7,692 bases of DNA from Bacteroidales bacterium (GTDB lineage Bacteria > Bacteroidota > Bacteroidia > Bacteroidales > DYOH01): contig DAOVUO010000108.1 in assembly GCA_030632545.1 (NCBI GenBank), positions 1-7,692 on the forward strand, read 5' to 3'. The notes beneath the pieces were generated by a model. That model saw nothing but the letters and a program-made list of their open reading frames with translations, had not been told where the DNA came from and ran no database searches. A program made the position numbers and the translations under genes. Each line of letters starts with the position of its first letter. Within the stretch, counting starts at the first letter, position 1. Below are positions 1 through 5,431 of this stretch, piece after piece.

Positions 1-1
1 G

Positions 2-490
2 ATGGTTGATTTTTTTTTACTTTTGATGCTTGCTGGTGCTGGAGACGAACTACAAGGTATTAAACGTGGAATTATGGAAATGGCTGATGCTTTAGCAATT
101 AACAAAGCTGATGGTAATAATTTAGACAAAGCCAAAATTGCCGCTACAGAATACAAATCGGCCTTGCACTTATTTCCAACGCCAGAATCAAAATGGCCAG
201 TTAAAACACAAATTTGCTCCGCAACTGAAAACACTGGAATTGATGAAATTTGGAATAATATTGAAGCTTATATAAAATCTGGAACAAAATCTGGTTTTTT
301 TGATGAAAAACGAAAAAAACAATTGAAAAACTGGTTACATCAGCAACTTAAAAGTGGATTGATTGATAATTTCTACCAAAATCCCGAAATTAAACTTGTG
401 ATTGAGCAAATGGAAAAAAAAGTAGAATCGGGTAAAATCAATTCACATATAGCAGCTCACGAACTTTTAAATAAATATTTTAATAAATAA
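2..490 (+). CDS. meaB: MeaB/ArgK-type GTPase, C-terminal part (5' end outside window)
   Basis: C-terminal 162 residues of a G3E-family P-loop GTPase of the MeaB/ArgK (human MMAA) type, a cytoplasmic chaperone that loads and protects the adenosylcobalamin enzyme methylmalonyl-CoA mutase. Visible hallmarks are the stretch VDFFLLLMLAGAGDELQGIK (residues 2-21), typical of the family after its switch region, the G4 guanine-specificity motif NKAD (34-37), and a G5-like CSATENTGI (72-80). A charged helical tail (about 100-160) corresponds to the family's C-terminal dimerisation arm. The P-loop and Mg-binding motifs must lie upstream of the window, since full proteins are about 310-360 residues. The Met at base 2 is internal, not the start. 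The stop is three bases before the next gene, so the two are probably co-transcribed. The methylmalonyl-CoA mutase genes usually adjacent are not in view. The family call is firm. Confidence 0.93.
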   Translation: MVDFFLLLMLAGAGDELQGIKRGIMEMADALAINKADGNNLDKAKIAATEYKSALHLFPTPESKWPVKTQICSATENTGIDEIWNNIEAYIKSGTKSGFFDEKRKKQLKNWLHQQLKSGLIDNFYQNPEIKLVIEQMEKKVESGKINSHIAAHELLNKYFNK

Positions 491-493
491 TAT

Positions 494-1684
494 ATGTCAG
501 AATTTACAGACCATAAGGCTCTAAGAATAAAAAAAATAGAATCATTTTGCATAGCAATTATTAATAGAGATAATCCTCAGCAAGTAGTAAAAGAAAATTG
601 GGATTTAATTGAAAATATCAATCCAGAGGATGTAATTTCATTCTTCCACAATCTCTCAAAACTTGACTTTTCGATGGCGACATTAAAAGAAGGGATTAAT
701 AAAGTTCTTAATCTATTCTATAAAGCTCTTAATCAGAATGATTGGCAGGAATTGAAAGAAAATTCTTTTTTCTCCATTTTACTTCAAAATAATCAGGTTT
801 TGGATAAAAAATTGAAGGAAATTAGACAATTTAATAGAGACATTAATAAAAATCCAGAAAATACGGAAACAATAAAAGAGCTTAAGAATAGATTTACTGA
901 ACTTATTGCTTATGACTCTTATTATCAATTAAAAGAAAATGTTATTTTCCCAGTTTTAGAAAAAAAGTGGACAGATATTGGCTGTTTGGCCGTAATGTGG
1001 TCTTTTCATGATGATATCAGAAGAGCTTTAAAGCAAACAGTAGCAATTTTAACCGAAAAAAAGTTTGATTTAAAGGAATTTAATAGGGTTAGTGCAAAAG
1101 TTTTTTTTGTTACAAATGCTATCAAATTTAGAGAAGAACAAATTCTCTATCCTATGATTATTAAAACAATCTCGAAAAAAGAAATCGACAAAATGCATAT
1201 TAGCGCAAACGAATTTAATTTGCCGTTTGCAAAGTTAAAACAGAAAAAAACAGACAATGAACTAGATGATAATAAAGAGATTAACCTTGGAACGGGATAT
1301 GTAACTGCTAAGGAAATTAGCTTGATGTTTAATCATTTACCCGTTGATATTACTTATGTTGACGAAAATGATAAGGTAAAATATTTTTCTACGCCTAAAA
1401 AACGCTTTTTCCCACGAACAAACTCTATAATTGGTAGAAATGTGCGCAATTGCCACCCAAAAGAAAGTGTTGATGTAGTTGAAAATATTATAGATGCATT
1501 TAGAAAAGGTAAAAAAGACTCCGCTTCTTTTTGGATAAGAATTAAGGATATGTTCCTTTTAATTCAATATTTTGCTATCCGTGATACTGATAAAACATAC
1601 AGAGGAGTATTAGAAGTAACTCAGGAAATTAATGAAATTCAGGAAATTAAAGGCGAAAAACGCCTACTTGACTGGGAAAAATAA
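494..1684 (+). CDS. DUF438 / hemerythrin-like / PAS domain protein
   Basis: A 396-residue cytoplasmic protein with three parts. Residues 1-80 are an N-terminal helical DUF438 domain. Residues about 85-235 are a hemerythrin-like four-helix region, recognisable from KENVIFPVLEK (147-157), VMWSFHDDIR (167-176) and FREEQILYP (212-220). Residues about 265-390 are a PAS domain with the family signature LPVDITYVDENDKVKYF (282-298), the SIIGRNVRNCHPKESV segment (311-326) and the ending GEKRLLDW (387-394). Such proteins are presumed redox, oxygen or nitric oxide sensors, but their output is not established. Several positions that are histidine in the usual diiron site look replaced: YY at 143-144 where I expect an HY-type pair, and no HP in the first helix. 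H172 and E214/E215 remain. The ATG three bases after the meaB stop is the natural start; no ribosome binding site is visible. The domain call is strong, the function unknown. Confidence 0.88.
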   Translation: MSEFTDHKALRIKKIESFCIAIINRDNPQQVVKENWDLIENINPEDVISFFHNLSKLDFSMATLKEGINKVLNLFYKALNQNDWQELKENSFFSILLQNNQVLDKKLKEIRQFNRDINKNPENTETIKELKNRFTELIAYDSYYQLKENVIFPVLEKKWTDIGCLAVMWSFHDDIRRALKQTVAILTEKKFDLKEFNRVSAKVFFVTNAIKFREEQILYPMIIKTISKKEIDKMHISANEFNLPFAKLKQKKTDNELDDNKEINLGTGYVTAKEISLMFNHLPVDITYVDENDKVKYFSTPKKRFFPRTNSIIGRNVRNCHPKESVDVVENIIDAFRKGKKDSASFWIRIKDMFLLIQYFAIRDTDKTYRGVLEVTQEINEIQEIKGEKRLLDWEK

Positions 1685-1723
1685 ATATATCTAAAATCTC
1701 GAAAAATATTAAATACAAAAAAA

Positions 1724-3478
1724 ATGAAAAGAAACAGTCTGATTATTTCACTTATTCTAATTATCCTAAATACTAACGCCCAAGTACCACAAGCATATTT
1801 GCAAAACCAAAGTCTAAATTATTCTCAAGTAATTGAAAATTACAAAATTCTTGCAAATAAATTTCCCGAAGCAAAACTAGTTGAATATGGAAAAACAGAC
1901 GTAGGAAAACCATTGCATTTATTCATAATTTCGCCTGAGAAGGAATTTTTCGCCAAAAAGCTACAATCAGAAAATAAAACTATTATTCTAGTAAACAACG
2001 GAATACACCCTGGTGAGCCCGAAGGAATTGATGCATCACTCCTACTGGCAGAAGAAATTTTAAATAATCCGAAAAAACTAAAAAAAGACCTTAAAAATGT
2101 AGTTTTGTGTATTATTCCTGTTTATAATATTGGTGGCCATTTAAATAGAAGTCCGTACCATAGAGCAAATCAACAAACGCCAGAACAACACGGCTACAGA
2201 GGAAATTCCAGAAATTTAGATTTAAACAGAGATTTTGTAAAACTAAAATCGCAAAATGCACAAAGTTTTGTTCAGATTTTTCAAGAATGGAAACCTCAAA
2301 TTTTTCTTGATACGCATACAACAGACGGTTCTGATCACCAATATGTAATTACATTAATTTCGACACAGCATAATAAATTTCCAAAAATACTCGACGAATT
2401 TTTTACCAACAAAATGATTCCTGAACTTTTTAAGGAAATGGCAAAAACTGAGTACGAATTAACACCTTATGTTTATCCTATGGATTATTCAAAAGGCCCA
2501 GAAAGTGGAATCCGTGCTTATATGGATTACCCAAAAATATCTACTGGTTATGCTTCGTTATTTAATTCGATGGCTTTTATGACTGAAAATCACATTTTTA
2601 AAGATTATAAAGATAGAGTTAAGTCGGTTTGGCTATTTGAAAAAGCACTAATTAAATTCGCAAAAGAAAATTCTGCTGAAATTAACAATAAACAAAAACT
2701 TGCAAATGAATTTACTACAACAAAAAGAGAATTTGCAATTGAATATCAGTTAGACACAAACAATTACACTTTTTTCAAATTTAAAGGCTATGAAGCCGAA
2801 ATAAGCATTAGTCCCTTAACTCAAATTAAGCGTTTGCAGTACAACACAAACAAGCCTTATGAAAAAACAATCAGAATTTACAATGATTATACTGCAACAA
2901 AAACAATTACAGCACCTTATGCTTATGTTTTACCGCAAGCTTGGCCAGAAATAATTGATAGATTAAAGCTAAATAGTGTTAAAATGAAGCAATTAGCCAA
3001 AGACACTCTACTTGAGCTAACTGTTTATTATGCTGATGAATACCAAAAATCAAAACGACAACAGCAAGGACAAAATACGCTATCAAACTTAAAAATAAGC
3101 TCAAAACAAATGCAAATTCAATGTTTTGAGGGTGATTATGTAATTTTCACCAATCAAGTATCAAACGAATATATTGTACAAATGCTTGAACCTGAAGGAA
3201 TGGATTCTTTTTTTAAGTGGAATTTTTTTGATGAAGTATTGGAACATCGTGAGTATTTTTCGCCTTTAGGTTTTGAGGAAAATGCAATTAAATATTTGGA
3301 AAAACATCCCGAATTAAAGGAAAAACTGAAGGAGGCAGTAATAAAAGACGAAAAACTAGCACAATCGCATTACGCTCAACTAAAATTCATTTACGACAAC
3401 TCGGAATACAGCGAAAAATCGTATAAAAGAATTCCTGTGTATAGAATGAATAATGAAATATATATTCCGTTAAAATAA
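1724..3478 (+). CDS. Secreted M14-family zinc metallocarboxypeptidase
   Basis: A 584-residue exported peptidase. An N-terminal signal peptide has basic MKRN, a hydrophobic core LIISLILIIL (residues 6-15) and a likely cut after NTNA (residue 19), leaving an N-terminal Gln. The M14 catalytic domain covers about 30-320. It shows the zinc motif HPGE (H95, E98), the substrate carboxylate-binding NR of LDLNRDF (N168, R169), the third zinc ligand in DTHTTDG (H198) and a candidate catalytic glutamate in FMTENH (E288). All key residues are present, so activity is expected. The remaining 260 residues are a C-terminal region I do not recognise by fold; no type IX secretion sorting domain is evident at the end. 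The likely role is peptide or cell-wall peptide trimming in the periplasm or outside the cell; the substrate cannot be told. It starts 39 bases after the preceding gene, in an AT-rich gap with no clear promoter, so it may share a transcript. Confidence 0.92.
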   Translation: MKRNSLIISLILIILNTNAQVPQAYLQNQSLNYSQVIENYKILANKFPEAKLVEYGKTDVGKPLHLFIISPEKEFFAKKLQSENKTIILVNNGIHPGEPEGIDASLLLAEEILNNPKKLKKDLKNVVLCIIPVYNIGGHLNRSPYHRANQQTPEQHGYRGNSRNLDLNRDFVKLKSQNAQSFVQIFQEWKPQIFLDTHTTDGSDHQYVITLISTQHNKFPKILDEFFTNKMIPELFKEMAKTEYELTPYVYPMDYSKGPESGIRAYMDYPKISTGYASLFNSMAFMTENHIFKDYKDRVKSVWLFEKALIKFAKENSAEINNKQKLANEFTTTKREFAIEYQLDTNNYTFFKFKGYEAEISISPLTQIKRLQYNTNKPYEKTIRIYNDYTATKTITAPYAYVLPQAWPEIIDRLKLNSVKMKQLAKDTLLELTVYYADEYQKSKRQQQGQNTLSNLKISSKQMQIQCFEGDYVIFTNQVSNEYIVQMLEPEGMDSFFKWNFFDEVLEHREYFSPLGFEENAIKYLEKHPELKEKLKEAVIKDEKLAQSHYAQLKFIYDNSEYSEKSYKRIPVYRMNNEIYIPLK

Positions 3479-3520
3479 TTTCTTCTATTTAGTTTACTGG
3501 GATATAGACATTTATAATTC

Positions 3521-3537
3521 CAATTAAAAAGTAATTG
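3521..3537. repeat. Inverted repeat CAATTA-N5-TAATTG
   Basis: A perfect 6-base inverted repeat, CAATTA / TAATTG, with a 5-base spacer lies 43 bases after the peptidase stop and 8 bases before the predicted -33 element of the TetR gene. Its 17-base span fits a dimeric repressor site. It is also followed by a T-rich stretch (CATTTCTTTTT), so it could instead be a weak terminator hairpin for the peptidase gene. The stem is A/T-rich with one G-C pair, so neither role is well supported. Confidence 0.35.
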
Positions 3538-3543
3538 CATTTC

Positions 3544-3577
3544 TTTTTGATTTATTGAGAATTATTCACCATCTTTG
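3544..3577 (+). promoter_or_regulatory. Predicted Bacteroidota-type promoter for the TetR gene
   Basis: TTTTTG at 3544-3549 and CATCTTTG at 3570-3577 match the Bacteroidota housekeeping consensus (TTTG at -33, TAnnTTTG at -7). Five of six specified -7 bases match and the spacer between the elements is 20 nt. Transcription would start around 3583-3586, giving a leader of about 25 nt before the ATG at 3611. This is the clearest promoter in the window and separates the regulator and its downstream genes from the peptidase. Confidence 0.6.
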
Positions 3578-3578
3578 T

Positions 3579-3596
3579 ACTATTAAACAAAATAAG
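3579..3596 (+). promoter_or_regulatory. Candidate shared operator element, copy 1
   Basis: ACTATTAAACAAAATAAG lies directly after the predicted -7 element, over the expected transcription start of the TetR gene. It matches 15 of 18 positions with 4209-4226 and 11 of 18 with 5370-5387. With flanking bases it forms an imperfect dyad, TTTGT (3574-3578) - N8 - ACAAA (3587-3591), overlapping the -7 element. This location suits an autorepressor, but AT-richness makes chance similarity possible. Confidence 0.3.
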
Positions 3597-3610
3597 TCAG
3601 TTCGTATAAT

Positions 3611-4189
3611 ATGAAAATTGATGATACTAAAGAGCAAATAATTGTAGTTGCAAGACAAATCTTCAGCAAATTTGGGTTTCACAAAACAACAGTTGATGAG
3701 ATTGCAAAAGCTGCTCATAAAGCCAAAGGTTCAGTTTATTACCATTTCAAAAATAAAGAAGAACTTTTTGAGAGTGTAGTTGAAAAAGAATTTCAAACCT
3801 TGCGAACTAGCTTAATAAATGCCATTGAAACAGGCGAAAATGCTAAAGAAAAACTAACTAATTACATAAAAATCAGGATGAAAACCCTGAGTGAACTTTC
3901 AAACATATATGATGCATTAAAAAATGATTACCTAAACTATTTAAGTTTCATTGAGAATATTAGAACAAAATACGACAATGAAGAAATAGTACTAGTTAAA
4001 TCAATACTTACAATAGGTGTTTTAAACAACGAATTTGATATAGAAAATGAAGAACAAACAGCTTTTGCTATAGTAACAGCACTTAAGGGCCTTGAAATAC
4101 CACTTATTCTGAATAATAAAAGCAATGTAATTGGACAAAGCTTAGATTTTATGACAAAGATATTAATTAGAGGAATAGAAAAAAGATAA
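3611..4189 (+). CDS. TetR/AcrR-family transcriptional regulator
   Basis: A 192-residue protein of normal TetR length. Residues 6-52 form the DNA-binding three-helix domain: QIIVVARQIFSKFGFHKTTV, then DEIAKAAHKAKGSVYYHFKN, the classic helix-turn-helix with the GxVYYHFxxKEELF signature (40-53). Residues 60-192 are an all-helical ligand-binding and dimerisation domain without a recognised subfamily, so the inducer is unknown; fatty acids, acyl-CoAs and drugs are common for this class. It has its own promoter about 30 bases upstream and no Shine-Dalgarno sequence. The methyltransferase gene follows 52 bases after its stop in the same direction, and acyltransferase and transporter genes come next. 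That order suggests a local regulator of the lipid/export genes, probably autoregulated; this is inference from position. The stop is followed by a run of seven T without a convincing GC hairpin. Confidence 0.93.
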   Translation: MKIDDTKEQIIVVARQIFSKFGFHKTTVDEIAKAAHKAKGSVYYHFKNKEELFESVVEKEFQTLRTSLINAIETGENAKEKLTNYIKIRMKTLSELSNIYDALKNDYLNYLSFIENIRTKYDNEEIVLVKSILTIGVLNNEFDIENEEQTAFAIVTALKGLEIPLILNNKSNVIGQSLDFMTKILIRGIEKR

Positions 4190-4208
4190 TTTTTTTACCC
4201 CAAAACTG

Positions 4209-4226
4209 ACTATAAAACAATAAAAG
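4209..4226 (+). promoter_or_regulatory. Candidate shared operator element, copy 2
   Basis: ACTATAAAACAATAAAAG lies 33 bases before the methyltransferase ATG. It matches 15 of 18 positions with copy 1 (3579-3596). In a longer ungapped comparison, bases 4203-4232 match 5364-5393 at 24 of 30 positions, and the same alignment extends back to the preceding TAA stop and T-run in both places. I see no good -33/-7 pair here, so the methyltransferase may be read from the tetR promoter. Confidence 0.3.
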
Positions 4227-4241
4227 AACAAAACTACAGTT

Positions 4242-4802
4242 ATGAATAATAATATCCTAATAGCAGAATTAATAAAAGACAAGAATGTTGGAGCAATTGC
4301 GTCAACCTCTAATCATATCATAACCAAAATGCTTAATAAAATTAAATTTAAAAATGCAAAAGTAATTGTAGAATACGGTTCTGGAAGAGGTATAATAACA
4401 AAACAGCTCCTAAATAAAATGGACAACGAGACAATTCTTTACGCATTTGAAACTAATATTGAATTCATTAACTCTTTAAAGAAGATCAATGATAGACGAT
4501 TAATAATAATAAATTCAGATGCTAAAAATGCTATTAGAATATTAAAAGATAAATACGACATTGAAAAAGTAGATTATGTTGTTTCAACTATTCCTTTCAC
4601 TTTTATTGAAAGAAGAAAACGAAAACGAATTATTTATAAAACATACACACTGCTAAAAGATGGAGGGAAATTTATTACATATCAGTATTCATGGTTGATA
4701 TATAGTTTAATTAAAGAGCGTTTTTCTACATCGAATATCTCAGTTAGTCTGCAAAATATTCCACCAGTCTTTATTATTGATGGAACAAAATTAAAAAAAT
4801 AG
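4242..4802 (+). CDS. PmtA-like SAM-dependent methyltransferase (phospholipid N-methyltransferase family)
   Basis: A 186-residue class I methyltransferase. Motif I is VIVEYGSGRG (41-50), binding S-adenosylmethionine. E70 ends the second strand (LYAFE), where the ribose-binding acidic residue is expected, and SDA (92-94) matches the adenine-side acidic motif. The segment VDYVVSTIPF (110-119), the LLKDGGKFITYQYS strand (137-150) and the late QNIPPVFII (171-179) resemble the short phospholipid N-methyltransferases related to Rhodobacter PmtA, which methylate phosphatidylethanolamine at the membrane. The N-terminal segment NVGAIASTSNHI (15-26) is also typical of that group. The rRNA adenine dimethylases share the fold but have a different catalytic NLPY-type motif, and the protein is too short for that role. 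The actual substrate is unproven; a lipid amine is my best inference given the acyltransferase and transporter next door. The stop overlaps the next start by one base (TAGTG), implying translational coupling. Confidence 0.72.
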   Translation: MNNNILIAELIKDKNVGAIASTSNHIITKMLNKIKFKNAKVIVEYGSGRGIITKQLLNKMDNETILYAFETNIEFINSLKKINDRRLIIINSDAKNAIRILKDKYDIEKVDYVVSTIPFTFIERRKRKRIIYKTYTLLKDGGKFITYQYSWLIYSLIKERFSTSNISVSLQNIPPVFIIDGTKLKK

Positions 4803-5350
4803 TGGGAAAAATTTCTAAAAAAATACTAATAGGTCTAAGCTGGAATGTATCTATTGACATACCAGACTTTAATAAATCCATTATCATATTTGCCCCACAC
4901 ACAAGTTATTTAGATGGCTTCTTTGGCAAATTATTTTTAATGCAGACAGATTTAAATTATAAGTTTCTATCAAAAAAGGAATTCTTTAAATTTCCATTGA
5001 AATATTTTTTTAGACTTTACGGTTCTATTCCTGTTTCTGAAAATAAGGAATATATAAACGAGGTAGTTGATATTATTAATAAAACTGAAAAAATACATAT
5101 CATTCTTTCGCCCGAAGGACAATTGGCAAAAACTAATCATTGGAAAAAAGGATTTTACTACATGGCAAAAGGTGCTAATATCCCAATAACAGTAGCTTAT
5201 ATTGATTATAACAAAAAGGAAATTGGCATTAAAGGTGTTATCAGAGATACTAGTGATATAAAAAAAACTATGATAGAAGTTAGTAATTTGTATCGGAACG
5301 TGAGTGCAAAGCATCCAAGTGAATTTACCTTGGATAAGAGATTTAGCTAA
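4802..5350 (+). CDS. PlsC-like acyltransferase (lysophospholipid acyltransferase family), GTG start
   Basis: A 182-residue member of the small PlsC-like acyltransferases common in Bacteroidota, which move an acyl group from acyl-ACP or acyl-CoA to a lipid or alcohol acceptor at the inner membrane. Block I is HTSYLD (H33, D38), the catalytic HX4D pair. Block II is YGSIPVSENKE (73-83). Block III is LSPEGQLAK (102-110), followed by the family segment HWKKGFYYMAKGANIPI (113-129). Related proteins usually carry arginine in block II (IPVDR) and block III (PEGTR); both are absent here, which may mean another acceptor. GTG at 4802 is chosen because it puts the GKISKKILIGLSW N-terminus in register with relatives and overlaps the upstream stop as TAGTG; no upstream in-frame ATG is available near. 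No membrane-spanning helix stands out, so it is probably membrane-associated. The stop is followed by nine T. Confidence 0.85.
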   Translation: MGKISKKILIGLSWNVSIDIPDFNKSIIIFAPHTSYLDGFFGKLFLMQTDLNYKFLSKKEFFKFPLKYFFRLYGSIPVSENKEYINEVVDIINKTEKIHIILSPEGQLAKTNHWKKGFYYMAKGANIPITVAYIDYNKKEIGIKGVIRDTSDIKKTMIEVSNLYRNVSAKHPSEFTLDKRFS

Positions 5351-5356
5351 TTTTTT

Positions 5357-5387
5357 TTTGCATAAATTGACTAAAAAACGATAATTG
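5357..5387 (+). promoter_or_regulatory. Possible promoter for the MMPL transporter gene
   Basis: TTTG at 5357-5360 and GATAATTG at 5380-5387 are separated by 19 nt, nearly the spacing seen before the TetR gene. The -7 element matches four of six specified consensus bases, so it is weaker. A perfect 8-base palindrome TTGTACAA (5385-5392) overlaps its downstream end. The leader to the ATG at 5432 would be about 38 nt. Confidence 0.4.
5370..5387 (+). promoter_or_regulatory. Candidate shared operator element, copy 3
   Basis: ACTAAAAAACGATAATTG lies between the predicted -33 and -7 elements and includes the latter. It matches 14 of 18 positions with copy 2 and 11 of 18 with copy 1. The wider 5364-5393 stretch matches 4203-4232 at 24 of 30 positions. 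A repressor bound here would block polymerase. A separate ACTATAAG at 5400-5407, 32 bases before the start codon, resembles copies 1 and 2 in spacing to the ATG and could be the true counterpart instead. Confidence 0.3.
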
Positions 5388-5431
5388 TACAAATAACTAA
5401 CTATAAGAATATAATAAATTAAAAATAGAAT

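Noticed and set aside
1622..1650. Direct repeat CAGGAAATTAA spaced 18 bases apart
   Set aside because: It encodes the QEINEIQEIK stretch of the PAS protein's C-terminus; two short copies in coding sequence do not suggest a mobile or regulatory repeat.
1651..1665. Hairpin AGGCG-AAAAA-CGCCT near the end of the DUF438 gene, as a terminator
   Set aside because: It lies inside the conserved coding segment GEKRLLDW and is not followed by a T-run.
4179..4196. A6 / T7 stretch around the tetR stop as a terminator
   Set aside because: The pairing is A-T only with no GC stem, so it is not convincing as an intrinsic terminator. The similar T9 run after the acyltransferase stop has no hairpin either.
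4242..4802. rRNA adenine dimethylase (KsgA/Erm) for the methyltransferase
   Set aside because: The catalytic NLPY-type motif is absent (STIPF instead), the protein is short, and the ending NIPPVFII fits the phospholipid methyltransferase group better.
4970..5392. A 140-codon open frame on the - strand
   Set aside because: It lies opposite the acyltransferase, whose motifs are clear, and its own protein is a Phe/Ile/Tyr-rich sequence with no recognisable domain. It is a by-product of AT-rich coding DNA.
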